NCBI GenBank assembly: GCA_963824805.1
Contig: CAWGQZ010000038.1
Coordinates: forward strand, 4,224 to 68,223
DNA length: 64,000 nucleotides
Source: DATBAT01 sp963824805
Lineage (GTDB): Bacteria > Acidobacteriota > Terriglobia > Terriglobales > Acidobacteriaceae
Direction of reading: 5' to 3'
Shown here one piece after another: positions 38,548-47,234 of this stretch. Made by a program: the position numbers and the translations under genes. The notes beneath the pieces were generated by a model. The model saw nothing but the letters and a program-made list of their open reading frames with translations, was not told the DNA's origin and made no database searches. The first letter of the stretch is position 1, and every line of letters starts with the position of its first letter.

Positions 38548-40032
38548 ATGCCAGCGATGCCTGCAACCGCGTTACCCTTTCGAATGCCGCCTTTCCTGAA
38601 TTATCAGTTCGATGAGGCCTACGACGAGATGTTCGAAAGCCCGGGGATTCCGCGCCCGCACTATCAGGCGCTGTATCGGACCTTGCTCGAATCTCCCCCC
38701 GAGGAACTGGGAAAGACGCAGCAGGCGGCCGACCTCTCCTTCCTGCACGAAGGCATCACTTTCACCGTTTATGGGCAAAAGGAAGGCACCGAGAGGATAT
38801 TCCCCAATGACCTGCTGCCGCGCATTATTCCCGGCAATGAATGGCGGGTCGTCGAACGCGGCCTGACGCAGCGGATCAGTGCACTAAACCTGTTTCTGCA
38901 CGACATCTATCACGACGGCCACATCCTTGCGGCCGGGATCGTGCCTCGCGATCTGGTTTACAGCTGTCGGCACTTCCGGCGCGAAATGCGTGGTCTGGAC
39001 GTAGCCCGTGAAATCGCCTACGTCAGCGTTTGCGGAACTGATCTGGTTCGCCTGCCCGACGGTACATTTGCCGTGCTTGAGGACAATCTGCGCGTGCCCA
39101 GTGGCGTCTCCTACATGCTGGCCAACCGCAAGGTTCTGAAGCGTGTATTCCCTACCTTGTTCCGCGACTATGGAGTGAGTTCCATCGATCACTACGCACA
39201 GAGTCTGCTGGCCACCTTGCGGTCTCTCGCACCCATTAATTGCATCGCCACCAACGAACCCGCCACTGTCCTTTTAACGCCGGGAGTTTTCAATTCCGCC
39301 TATTTTGAGCACACCTTCCTGGCCCAGCAGATGGGAATCGAACTGGTCGAAGGACGCGATCTGCTGGTGCATGACAACGTCGTATATATGAGGACAACCG
39401 CGGGCTTGCGCCGGGTGGACGTCATCTATCGCCGGGTGGACGACGATTTTCTCGATCCTCTATGTTTCCGCCGTGATTCCAGCCTAGGCGTGCCTGGCCT
39501 CTTCAATGCTTACCGCGCGGGCAACGTGACCCTGGCGAATGCGATAGGCACGGGGGTCGCCGATGACAAGGCGATGTACGCCTACGTGCCGGCGATCATC
39601 AAGTACTACCTGGGCGAAGAACCGATTCTGCCCAATGTCCACACCTATCTCCTGAGCGACAAATCCCAGCGTGACTATGTCCTCGAACATCTCGACCAAC
39701 TTGTGGTGAAAGCGGTGGGCGAATCGGGCGGATATGGAATGTTGATCGGTCCTCACAGCATTCAGAAAGATCGCGATGAATTCCGCCGCCGCATTCTGGC
39801 GGAACCCAGAAACTACATTGCACAACCGACGCTGGCGTTGTCGCGCGGCGCCTGTTTTTTGGATGGCGCGGTCGAGTCAAGGCATATAGATCTGCGTCCT
39901 TATATTCTGTATGGAGAGAACGTAACTCTGGTTCCCGGCGGACTAACCCGTGTGGCTCTTCGCCGCGGATCGCTGGTGGTCAACTCCTCCCAAGGCGGTG
40001 GCAGCAAAGACACCTGGGTGCTGAGGGAATAA
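38548..40032 (+). CDS. circularly permuted type 2 ATP-grasp protein
   Basis: This is a ~494-residue protein of the DUF404/DUF407 group, whose ATP-grasp fold is circularly permuted. Segments include LLPRIIPGNEWRVVERGL, LNLFLHDIYHDG, DLVRLPDGTFAVLEDNLRVPSG, a middle GIELVEGRDLLV with VDVIYRRVDDDFLDPL, and KAVGESGGYGMLIGP and ARRGSLVVN-like (RRGSLVVNSSQGGGSKDTW) near the C-terminus. All are diagnostic. Relatives are predicted to ligate amino acids or peptides. The start at 38548 (MPAMPATALPF) is tentative; 38581-38590 is also possible. It leads an operon with alpha-E and transglutaminase genes. Confidence 0.9.
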   Translation: MPAMPATALPFRMPPFLNYQFDEAYDEMFESPGIPRPHYQALYRTLLESPPEELGKTQQAADLSFLHEGITFTVYGQKEGTERIFPNDLLPRIIPGNEWRVVERGLTQRISALNLFLHDIYHDGHILAAGIVPRDLVYSCRHFRREMRGLDVAREIAYVSVCGTDLVRLPDGTFAVLEDNLRVPSGVSYMLANRKVLKRVFPTLFRDYGVSSIDHYAQSLLATLRSLAPINCIATNEPATVLLTPGVFNSAYFEHTFLAQQMGIELVEGRDLLVHDNVVYMRTTAGLRRVDVIYRRVDDDFLDPLCFRRDSSLGVPGLFNAYRAGNVTLANAIGTGVADDKAMYAYVPAIIKYYLGEEPILPNVHTYLLSDKSQRDYVLEHLDQLVVKAVGESGGYGMLIGPHSIQKDRDEFRRRILAEPRNYIAQPTLALSRGACFLDGAVESRHIDLRPYILYGENVTLVPGGLTRVALRRGSLVVNSSQGGGSKDTWVLRE

Positions 40033-40053
40033 CGCAGCGGCCCAACTGTGCAG

Positions 40054-40099
40054 CCTAGGACGCAAGCCCTAGGTGAAACGACAGAGTCCCCCGCAGGGG
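40054..40099. repeat. two small hairpins in the ATP-grasp/alpha-E gap
   Basis: In the 92-nt gap between the two genes, CCTAGG (40054-40059) pairs with CCTAGG (40068-40073) across 8 nt, and CCCC (40089-40092) pairs with GGGG (40096-40099) across GCA. There is no T-run, so these are not terminators. They may be RNA processing or stability elements, or a degenerate dispersed repeat. Confidence 0.35.
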
Positions 40100-40124
40100 C
40101 GAAGAATAGCCGTCAGGTCATCGC

Positions 40125-41087
40125 ATGATGCTTTCACGAGTAGCCGACAGCCTCTACTGGATGAGCCGCCATCTAGAGCGCGCCGAACACGCCGCACGGC
40201 TTATCGACGTCGATCTGCAACTGCGTCTCGATCAATCTCCTGATTCCAGTATCGAACACGGACGAAGAATCCTAGAAGCACTACAAGTTGGCGAGACCCG
40301 CAGTGCGAACCTCGACCCCTCGGACGTAACTCATATTTTGGCGTTTGATCGCTCCAACCCCTCTTCCATCGTGTCGTGCGTGGCCTCCGCGCGCGAGAAT
40401 CTCCGCCACGTGCGCGAGCAGTGCAGCTCCGACATGTGGGAGCAGTTGAACCGGCTCTACCTGCACGTCGTCAGCAGTCCGCCGGAAAATGCCTGGATGC
40501 GGCAGTCGCACGCGTTCTTTCGTTCGGTGCAGGAGGGCGGCTGCCTGTTTCAGGGAATCACTGATTCCACCATGAGCCACGGAGAGGGCTGGCAGTACAT
40601 TCAACTTGGCCGATTTGTGGAACGCGTCGACACCATCGCTGCCCTGGTAGGAACTCACTTCAACCACCTTCAGCAGCCACCCGATGAGGTGGTCGAAGGT
40701 TCGGAATATCTGGAGTGGGTAGGACTGCTCAAGGCCTGCGCAGCCTTTGAAGCATACTGCAAAGCTTACAGTGCCGAGTTACGCCCATTGCGGGTCGCGG
40801 AATTTTTGCTGCTGGACCGCGAACTGCCCCATTCTGTGCGCTTCTCAGTTGAGATGGTCCACACTGCGCTCCGCCACATCGAGGAGTTGACCAACCGGAA
40901 GGCTGAACTTGCTATGCGCCTGACCGGGCGTTTGCGCGCCATGCTCAACTTCACACCGGTGGAGGAAATCATCGCTGAGGGCGCGAACAGCTATCTGACT
41001 AACATTCGCAGGCAGTGCGGCCAAGCTCACGCCGCCATCTATCAGATTTACTTTGATTACGCCGTGGAATCGGCGCTGGCTTCGTAA
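40125..41087 (+). CDS. alpha-E domain protein (DUF403)
   Basis: This 320-residue, almost wholly helical protein starts with the diagnostic MLSRVADSLYWMSRHLERAEHAARLIDV. Other typical stretches are ARENLRHVREQCSSDMWEQLN, WQYIQLGRFVERVD, GLLKACAAFEAYCKAY and FNHLQQPPDEVVEGSEYLEW. Alpha-E proteins nearly always accompany circularly permuted ATP-grasp and transglutaminase genes and are predicted partners in peptide or amide-bond chemistry; no member's biochemical role is settled. It ends 11 nt before the transglutaminase gene. Confidence 0.93.
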   Translation: MMLSRVADSLYWMSRHLERAEHAARLIDVDLQLRLDQSPDSSIEHGRRILEALQVGETRSANLDPSDVTHILAFDRSNPSSIVSCVASARENLRHVREQCSSDMWEQLNRLYLHVVSSPPENAWMRQSHAFFRSVQEGGCLFQGITDSTMSHGEGWQYIQLGRFVERVDTIAALVGTHFNHLQQPPDEVVEGSEYLEWVGLLKACAAFEAYCKAYSAELRPLRVAEFLLLDRELPHSVRFSVEMVHTALRHIEELTNRKAELAMRLTGRLRAMLNFTPVEEIIAEGANSYLTNIRRQCGQAHAAIYQIYFDYAVESALAS

Positions 41088-41098
41088 ACGGATTCTCT

Positions 41099-42037
41099 AT
41101 GATCTATTCAGCGCGGCACGTTACTACCTTTGGCTACAATCCGGCAATTCGAGAAAGCGTGATGGAAGTACGCATGCAACCACGCAGTGAAGGCCATCAG
41201 CGCTGCCTGACTTTTTCGCTCGACGTCTTTCCCCGCGCCAACATTATGGTCTATCGCGATTTCTCGGGGAATATGGTGCATCACTTCGATATTCCTCGCC
41301 GTCATGCGCGTGCCCGCGTGACTGCCCAGGCGCTAGTCGAGGTTCTTGCCGTGCCTGAACCTGAGCTTGCTTCCGCAGGGGACTGGCAGGATTTGGACAG
41401 CATGGCGGTTGCCGGCGACTTTTGGGAGTTCCTACTCCCCAGTTATTTTGCCCGGCCGACAGACCTTCTGCACGAATTTGCCAGCGAAGTGAAACTGGAA
41501 CGCAGTCCGACACCGCTGGAGTTCGTGCTTGATCTGAGCCGTACGATTTACGAGAAGTTCGACTACGCGCCCAACAGCACTGAGGTCGACTCTCCCATCG
41601 ACGACGCTTTGCGCAGCCGCGCTGGAGTGTGCCAGGACTTTGCCCACATCATGATCGCGCTGCTTCGCGAGTATCACATTCCGGCGCGCTACGTCAGCGG
41701 CTACCTCTGCCACTCCCGCCAAATTAACGACCGCTCACCCGACAGCGCTACCCATGCCTGGGTGGAAGCCTTTGTTCCCGGTCCCGGCTGGGTGGGGTTG
41801 GATCCCACCAACCATGTCCTCGCGGGCGAGCGCCATATTCGCGTTGCAATCGGCAGAGATTATTCTGACGTACCGCCCACGCGCGGCGTTTACAAGGGTG
41901 AAGCTGACAATGAACTTGGCGTCATCGTAACCGTGGCCCCGGCCGATGCTCCGCCGCCTGAAGATCTACCTCCGGCCACGATCACCCGTTCCCGAGCCTC
42001 AAGAATTGACTCCGATTTCCAGCACGACCAGCAGTAG
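41099..42037 (+). CDS. transglutaminase-like cysteine protease/transferase family protein
   Basis: This 312-residue protein has an N-terminal beta-rich domain (MIYSARHVTTFGYNPAIRES) typical of bacterial transglutaminase-like proteins and a core with the catalytic triad: RAGVCQDFAHIMIALLR (Cys), SATHAWVEAFVPG (His) and GLDPTNH (Asp). A tail with VIVTVAPADAPPPEDLPP ends it. It lacks a signal peptide, so it acts in the cytosol. It is the third gene of the ATP-grasp/alpha-E operon and may hydrolyse or rearrange the product's amide bonds. Confidence 0.93.
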   Translation: MIYSARHVTTFGYNPAIRESVMEVRMQPRSEGHQRCLTFSLDVFPRANIMVYRDFSGNMVHHFDIPRRHARARVTAQALVEVLAVPEPELASAGDWQDLDSMAVAGDFWEFLLPSYFARPTDLLHEFASEVKLERSPTPLEFVLDLSRTIYEKFDYAPNSTEVDSPIDDALRSRAGVCQDFAHIMIALLREYHIPARYVSGYLCHSRQINDRSPDSATHAWVEAFVPGPGWVGLDPTNHVLAGERHIRVAIGRDYSDVPPTRGVYKGEADNELGVIVTVAPADAPPPEDLPPATITRSRASRIDSDFQHDQQ

Positions 42038-42048
42038 CAATAGACCGC

Positions 42049-42073
42049 AGAGACGAGGCAAAACGCCGTCTCT
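42049..42073. repeat. perfect 7-bp hairpin between convergent genes
   Basis: AGAGACG (42049-42055) pairs with CGTCTCT (42067-42073) around an 11-nt AGGCAAAACGC loop, in the 42-nt gap between the transglutaminase and SGNH stops. The loop can pair further (GGC with GCC). There is no T-run, but position and symmetry suggest a bidirectional transcript end. Confidence 0.5.
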
Positions 42074-42079
42074 ACGAGA

Positions 42080-42853
42080 CTACTTTCCCGCCATTGCCTT
42101 CTCGATCGCCGCCTCCGCCAGGGGTGCCATCAATGCGTATCCAGCTTTGTTGGGATGCAGCCCGTCCTCCGCCAAATTCTGCTTGAGCATTCCTTTTTCA
42201 TCGACCATGGCGCTGAAGTAATCGAGATAGACATGTCCGTTTGCGGCGCAGTACGTCTTGAGCCATTCATTCAATGCCAAAATCTTCTCCTGAGAGCGCG
42301 TTAGAAAAAACGGCACTGCCTGCGGAGTGTAGTTGTTCACGGGGATCACCGATGAGAAGACGACGCGAATATCGTTCGCCTTCGCCAGTTCGGCCATCGA
42401 CGCATAATTTTCTTCAACTTGTTCCACGGTCATGGGCCCGGTATTGCCGGCAATATCATTGGTGCCGGCGAGAATCACCACCGCCTTAGGCTTTAGATCA
42501 ATCACATCTGGACGAAAGCGGATCAGCATCTGGGGCGTGGTTTGCCCGCTGATTCCACGATTGACATAAGGCTTGCCGGGAAAATATTCCGGCAGCGGCC
42601 AACCGTCAGTGATGGAATCACCCATAAACACTACCCGGTTCTCTCCCCTAGCTGGCACGGTCAAGCCTGCGTTCGCCTCGTGGTAGCGGCCAAGCTCAGC
42701 AAAATCATTCATCCATGTGGACATTTTGCTCTTTCTATAATCCTCAAGTTGTTGCCGCGCCTTGGCCAGCGCATCCGACTGCTGGGCTGAGCCACAAACA
42801 CAAAACAGAATAAATACCGCCACCTGGCTGCTGACTACGCGAAGACACTTCAT
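42080..42853 (-). CDS. secreted SGNH/GDSL hydrolase
   Basis: This 257-residue protein has a signal peptide (~1-23, ending SAQQ). The SGNH blocks are VVFMGDSITDGWPLPE (block I, Ser), NRGISGQTTPQ (Gly), VVILAGTNDIAGN (Asn) and DGLHPNKAGY (Asp-x-x-His). It is a periplasmic esterase/lipase-like enzyme acting on acyl or acetyl esters; the substrate cannot be told. It converges with the transglutaminase gene and diverges from DoxX with a 68-nt gap. Confidence 0.93.
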   Translation of the reverse strand: MKCLRVVSSQVAVFILFCVCGSAQQSDALAKARQQLEDYRKSKMSTWMNDFAELGRYHEANAGLTVPARGENRVVFMGDSITDGWPLPEYFPGKPYVNRGISGQTTPQMLIRFRPDVIDLKPKAVVILAGTNDIAGNTGPMTVEQVEENYASMAELAKANDIRVVFSSVIPVNNYTPQAVPFFLTRSQEKILALNEWLKTYCAANGHVYLDYFSAMVDEKGMLKQNLAEDGLHPNKAGYALMAPLAEAAIEKAMAGK

Positions 42854-42921
42854 TCCGGGATCTCCTCTTGCCTGAAGAAACGACGCACCGTAGTCTATTC
42901 ATTCCCGGGAGGAAATTCACC

Positions 42922-43347
42922 TTGCGTTTTGTCGACCGCCTGCAGCCGCTGGCGTTACTGGCTCTCAGAATTGTCTTAGGTGCAATCATGATCGGCCATG
43001 GCTACCCCAAGATATTTGGCGGCTTGTCCCATCACATGGAATCCGTTCATCGCATTGGCTTCCCCGCATGGGTCGGATATTTGTCGGCCGGAACGGAATT
43101 TTTCGGCGGTATTTTCATGATTGCAGGGTTGCTGAGCCGCCTGGTGGGAATCGCCATGTGCTTTGAAATGACGGTGGCGATCCTCAAAATGCACCTGAAA
43201 AATGGAATGATCGGCCAAGGGGGATACGAATTCCCTCTCGCAGTCGGCACCATGGCATTCGCCCTGATTTTCTTCGGCGCTGGCCCGATTTCCCTCGACG
43301 CGATCCTCAGACGAGGTGGAGGCGGAGGAGGCAAAAAATCCCGCTAG
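42922..43347 (+). CDS. DoxX family membrane protein
   Basis: This ~141-residue protein has four helices, with LRIVLGAIMIGHGYPKIFGG, GYLSAGTEFFGGIFMIAGLLSR, ALIFFGAGPISLDAIL, and a typical Gly-rich, positively charged end. These are standard DoxX motifs. Some members are subunits of quinol-oxidising or redox-protective membrane complexes; the role here is unknown. I chose TTG at 42922, just after GGGAGGA (42907-42913). A TTG at 42868 would add 18 residues without a ribosome site. Confidence 0.82.
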   Translation: MRFVDRLQPLALLALRIVLGAIMIGHGYPKIFGGLSHHMESVHRIGFPAWVGYLSAGTEFFGGIFMIAGLLSRLVGIAMCFEMTVAILKMHLKNGMIGQGGYEFPLAVGTMAFALIFFGAGPISLDAILRRGGGGGGKKSR

Positions 43348-43395
43348 TTACGAAGGGAACTTTGCCTCCATGCCACCCGGCGCTAACCTTCAGGC

Positions 43396-43602
43396 ATGAG
43401 CCCTGCGCCAACCAAAGTCCGCTTCCGCTGCCTGGACTGCGAGGCTTACGAGGACCGCTGCCACTGTGAGAAGTATTGCTGCCTATGCCAGTCTCAACTT
43501 GACGTCCGGCTTTGTGGAGACGGCCTTTACTATTGCCAACCCTGCCGCGAAGCCTGCGACTACAAGACAGACGGCTCGCCTGCTCCGAGCACCTTTCGCT
43601 AG
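43396..43602 (+). CDS. small cysteine-rich protein, ten Cys in 68 residues
   Basis: The product MSPAPTKVRFRCLDC continues with Cys at 12, 15, 22, 24, 28, 29, 31, 40, 47, 50 and 54. Several pairs are spaced CxxC or CxC, so zinc or Fe-S binding is likely; one or two zinc ribbons would fit. I recognise no family. It lies between DoxX and the metallo-beta-lactamase genes on the same strand and is preceded by a modest purine run. Being so short, it could be spurious, but the regular cysteine pattern argues against that. Confidence 0.6.
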   Translation: MSPAPTKVRFRCLDCEAYEDRCHCEKYCCLCQSQLDVRLCGDGLYYCQPCREACDYKTDGSPAPSTFR

Positions 43603-43696
43603 TGTTTGCAAATTGTAGAAGTGGTTCGGAAATTTCCGGAGCGCGAAGCGTTCCATCCTCACTAAAAGGCTAATATCTCCTCACAGGAGAAACGGT

Positions 43697-44569
43697 TTGC
43701 CGACATCAACACGTTCTGCAATTGCAGCCGTTGTTTTCGCGGTATGTCTTGTTCCTGCCATCTTCCCGCAAGCAAATTCTGATTGGACCGAACCCTTTCC
43801 GCCCCACCGCATCGCCGGCAATCTCTACTACGTCGGAAGCCGGGGTCTCGCGTCCTACCTGATTACGACACCCAAGGGACACGTTCTCATCAATAGCAGC
43901 CTGGAAAGCTCGGTGCCGCTCATTCGCGACAGCATTGCGAAACTCGGATTTCATTTGAACGATGTCAAGATTCTGCTGATCAGCCATGCCCATTGGGACC
44001 ATTGCGCCGGCAGTGCGTTGCTGAAACAACAGACCGGCGCGAAATATTTCGTGATGGACCAGGACGTAGCGGTGGTCGAGTCTGGCGGTAAAGAAGATTT
44101 CCAATATGGCGGATCGCCCGATAACCAGTACACACCGGCCAAGGTAGACCGCGTCTTGCACGACAGAGATCAGGTCCGGCTCGGAGGCGCGGTGATGGTA
44201 GCACACCGGACGCCAGGACACACCAAGGGCACCACAACCTGGACCATGAAAGTGGAGGACGGCGGCAAGGCCTATGAGGTGGTGATCGTCGGCAGCCCGA
44301 ATGTGAATCCGGGCTACAAGCTGGTTGGAAACGCCAAGTATCCCCAAATTGCTCAGGATTATGAGCGCACCTTTCAGGTCTTGAAGCGCCTGCCTTGCGA
44401 CCTCTTCCTGGGTGCCCATGGGAGCTACTACGGAATGGAGGCGAAGTTTGCGCGAGTGAAGACGGGTGGAAGCAATCCTTGGGTCGATCCGGATGGTTAT
44501 AAGAGTTACATCCGCGAGCGGGAGGAAGCCTTCCGGGCCGAGTTAAAGAAACAGTCAGACACGAATTAA
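43697..44569 (+). CDS. subclass B3 metallo-beta-lactamase
   Basis: This 290-residue exported protein has a signal peptide (~1-24, ending FPQAN). The B3 zinc motifs are SHAHWDHCAG (HxHxDH), HRTPGHTKGTTTW (His196 equivalent) and LGAHGSYYG (His263 equivalent). The arrangement SSLESSVPLIRDSI, FVMDQDVAVVESGG and GYKLVGN also fit B3 enzymes. It probably hydrolyses beta-lactams in the periplasm, but B3-like folds also include other hydrolases and lactonases. TTG at 43697 follows AGGAGAAA. No mobility genes flank it, so it is probably intrinsic. Confidence 0.87.
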   Translation: MPTSTRSAIAAVVFAVCLVPAIFPQANSDWTEPFPPHRIAGNLYYVGSRGLASYLITTPKGHVLINSSLESSVPLIRDSIAKLGFHLNDVKILLISHAHWDHCAGSALLKQQTGAKYFVMDQDVAVVESGGKEDFQYGGSPDNQYTPAKVDRVLHDRDQVRLGGAVMVAHRTPGHTKGTTTWTMKVEDGGKAYEVVIVGSPNVNPGYKLVGNAKYPQIAQDYERTFQVLKRLPCDLFLGAHGSYYGMEAKFARVKTGGSNPWVDPDGYKSYIREREEAFRAELKKQSDTN

Positions 44570-44661
44570 GGAAAAGACCTCGAGACCGATCCGGAATCGA
44601 AAGGTTCCTACGAATCTACAGGGTGTCCGTTCAAGCCGTGCCTGGGCGGGGCTTTTGATGT

Positions 44662-45918
44662 TCACTCGCTAGTGAAGTAGTCCACATTTACCGGATTCTC
44701 AAACAGCGAGTAATCGCGCGTCACTACCGTGATTCCACTCTCGGTAACAAAATATCGCTGGCGGTCAGCCTCGGGATCGTAACCGATGGTGGTACCCTCG
44801 GGAATATGGACATCACGATCGATAATCGCGTTGCGAATTCGGCAGTGGCGTCCAACGTTGACGTGCGAGAAAAGGATGCTGGAATCAATTTCCGAATATG
44901 AGTTCACGCGCACGTCCGGCGAGAGCACGCACGTCTTCACCAGGCTGCCGGAGACGATGCAGCCCATGGCAATGATGGAATCAACCGCCGATCCGGTGCG
45001 CCCAGCCTCATTGAATACAAACTTCGCCGGCGGATACTGCCGCTGGTGGGTACGAATCGGCCAATGGTCGTCGTACAAGTTAAACACCGGTGACACCGAC
45101 ACGATGTCCATGTTGGCCTCGTAATAGGCCTCCAGCGTCCCCACGTCACGCCAGTAAAGCGCTTCTTTCTTATTTTCGTCCACGAAATCGTACGCGTACA
45201 CCCGATACTCATTCGCCATTTTTGGCAGAATGTCCTTGCCAAAATCATGGCTCGAGTTGGGGTCTTCCGCATCCTTGAGCAACACTGGAATCAGCACGTC
45301 GGTGTTGAAGAGATAGATTCCCATGGAACCCGATACTTTCTCGGGATTATGGGGAGACCGCAACTCCGTCTTCTTGGGCTTCTCCTCGAAGCCGGTGATG
45401 CGATTGTCGCGGTCAACCTCGACCACACCAAAACGATAAGTCTCGTCTGGATCTATTTGAATCGTGGCCAGAGTTACATCGGCACCGCTTTCCTCATGCT
45501 GCTTGAGCATGAGGCCGTAGTTCATTTTGTAGATGTGGTCGCCGGAAAGAATCAGCACATGCTTGGGCTGCTCGGACCCGATGGAGTAAATATTCTGATA
45601 AACCGCGTCAGCCGTGCCCTGGTACCACTGGTCGCTGACCCGCTTCATTGGCGGCAGCACTTCGATGAACTCGTTCACTTCGCGCCCGACGATGTTCCAG
45701 CCCTCGCGAATGTGCCGGTTCAACGACAACGCTTTGTACTGCGTAAGAATGTACACACGGCGCAGATCGGAGTTAATACAGTTGGAAAGCGTGATGTCGA
45801 TGATGCGGTAAATACCACCGAAGGTGACCGCAGGTTTGGCTCGGTCGCGGGTCAGGGGATAGAGCCTTTCGCCAGCTCCTCCCGCTAAGAGAACTCCAAG
45901 AGTATCTTTCATGGTCAT
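44662..45918 (-). CDS. glgC: glucose-1-phosphate adenylyltransferase
   Basis: GlgC makes ADP-glucose from glucose-1-phosphate and ATP for glycogen synthesis. The 418-residue protein has VLLAGGAGERLYPLTRDRAKPAVTFGG, the substrate loop (VLPPMKRVSDQWYQGTADAVYQN), SGDHIYKMNYG, GFEEKPKKTEL and a left-handed beta-helix tail with DSSILFSHVNVGRHCRIRNAI. It is complete. No other glg genes lie next to it; a HAD phosphatase diverges from it. Confidence 0.95.
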   Translation of the reverse strand: MTMKDTLGVLLAGGAGERLYPLTRDRAKPAVTFGGIYRIIDITLSNCINSDLRRVYILTQYKALSLNRHIREGWNIVGREVNEFIEVLPPMKRVSDQWYQGTADAVYQNIYSIGSEQPKHVLILSGDHIYKMNYGLMLKQHEESGADVTLATIQIDPDETYRFGVVEVDRDNRITGFEEKPKKTELRSPHNPEKVSGSMGIYLFNTDVLIPVLLKDAEDPNSSHDFGKDILPKMANEYRVYAYDFVDENKKEALYWRDVGTLEAYYEANMDIVSVSPVFNLYDDHWPIRTHQRQYPPAKFVFNEAGRTGSAVDSIIAMGCIVSGSLVKTCVLSPDVRVNSYSEIDSSILFSHVNVGRHCRIRNAIIDRDVHIPEGTTIGYDPEADRQRYFVTESGITVVTRDYSLFENPVNVDYFTSE

Positions 45919-46061
45919 CGCTTCGATGTCGATTCCCGACCTTAGGAAGCTCTGCAGCTCGCGGAATCTTTACATCGCCCTGAACGGACGCAAGTGTATC
46001 AGAATGATATTGCTCCGGGTTGCTCGTAGCGTCGAAAGGTGCATCCAAGATCAGCATCCTT

Positions 46062-46772
46062 ATGCCCAAGCGAAAAAAATCCCGCGATCAACATCCCCAG
46101 CCCGCGTTTCTCTTCGACCTTGACGGAACCCTGATCGACAGCGTTTATCAACACATCCTTGCATGGAGAGAAGCCCTGCGTGCGCTGGATATCGAGCTTT
46201 CCAATTGGTTCATTCACCGCCGGATTGGTATGAGCGATTCGCTCATGTTGAACGCGTGCATGCGGGAATCCGGACGGCGGTTGGATAAGAAGCAGATGGA
46301 AAAGCTGCAAGCGATGCACACCAAGGCATACATGAGGCACGTCGGCGAGGTGCAGGCGCTGCCGGGCGCCAAAGCATTGCTCAAGCAGCTGACGACGCTT
46401 GGAGTCCCTTGGGCAATAGGAACTACCAGTTTGCGTGAACGCGCGCAAAAATCCCTCGACATGCTGGGTATCGGAGAAGAGGTGCCTGTAATCACGGGAG
46501 ACGATGTAGAGCAGGCCAAGCCGGAGCCTGACCTTTTCTTCGCGGCAGCTAAAAAATTAAAGATGGATTTGGAGCATTGCGTCGTGGTTGGAGACAGCGT
46601 ATGGGATCTGCTGGCCGCGCAGCGAGCCCATGCACTAGGGATTGGCCTGTTGGCTGGAGGCTACGGCGAGGACGAACTGGTGCGAGCAGGCGCCTACCGC
46701 GTCTATCGCGATCCTGAGGATTTGTTGGAGCATCTGGATGAAATCGGGGTGAAAGTAGAAGAAGAGCACTAA
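46062..46772 (+). CDS. HAD-family phosphatase (phosphoglycolate phosphatase/beta-phosphoglucomutase-like)
   Basis: This 236-residue soluble HAD phosphatase has AFLFDLDGTLIDSVYQ (nucleophile DxD), a helical cap (IELSNWFIHRRIGMSD), GTTSLRERA (motif II Thr/Ser), DDVEQAKPEPDLF (motif III Lys) and VVVGDSVWDLLAA (motif IV). The cap and KPEPD match the beta-phosphoglucomutase/Gph group. It starts ATG 46062 after 14 unconserved codons. The substrate is unknown; its position divergent from glgC hints at sugar phosphates, but that is weak. Confidence 0.88.
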   Translation: MPKRKKSRDQHPQPAFLFDLDGTLIDSVYQHILAWREALRALDIELSNWFIHRRIGMSDSLMLNACMRESGRRLDKKQMEKLQAMHTKAYMRHVGEVQALPGAKALLKQLTTLGVPWAIGTTSLRERAQKSLDMLGIGEEVPVITGDDVEQAKPEPDLFFAAAKKLKMDLEHCVVVGDSVWDLLAAQRAHALGIGLLAGGYGEDELVRAGAYRVYRDPEDLLEHLDEIGVKVEEEH

Positions 46773-46827
46773 CCATGAAGGTGATCCTTATTTTTGTAAT
46801 TCTTCGTGGATCTCGGTTAGTGATGTC

Positions 46828-47112
46828 TTAAGCCGCCTCGTCCTCAATCTTAATACGCAGCGACTTCAGAAATTTGAGGTCCTGATCGTTGATTTTGAAC
46901 TCAGGGTTGCTGGTAAGGGTGGTCACCAGCGAAGTCTTGTCCGCCTTCTCGCCCGGCTTGCTAACCCCAATCGTGGCTTCCAGCACTAGAAAGATGTCGT
47001 ACCCGCCGTCCTTAATGCGCGACACGACCTCGGCAATGGCATCCGAATCGGCGAGGGACTCATTGATCGCCTCACCGAGCTCTTTCATTAATTGTTTGAG
47101 TTGCTGGTCCAC
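46828..47112 (-). CDS. conserved-looking small hypothetical protein
   Basis: This 94-residue acidic, helix-rich protein starts MDQQLKQLMKELGEAINES. It contains DGGYDIFLVLEATIGVSKP and ends LKFLKSLRIKIEDEAA. No family is recognised. The even codon use and lack of low complexity suggest a real gene. It converges with the HAD gene (56-nt gap) and diverges from the membrane protein at 47235. Confidence 0.55.
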   Translation of the reverse strand: MDQQLKQLMKELGEAINESLADSDAIAEVVSRIKDGGYDIFLVLEATIGVSKPGEKADKTSLVTTLTSNPEFKINDQDLKFLKSLRIKIEDEAA

Positions 47113-47234
47113 AGTTCCCCCTTTTGTGTAATCCTTCCTGATACTTTAGATGCCGCAGAAGCCCCATATGCTTCATGGCCGGTAGCCCTGTTGACGCGTA
47201 ATTGTAACCCGAGGTCTTGATAAAATCGACAACA

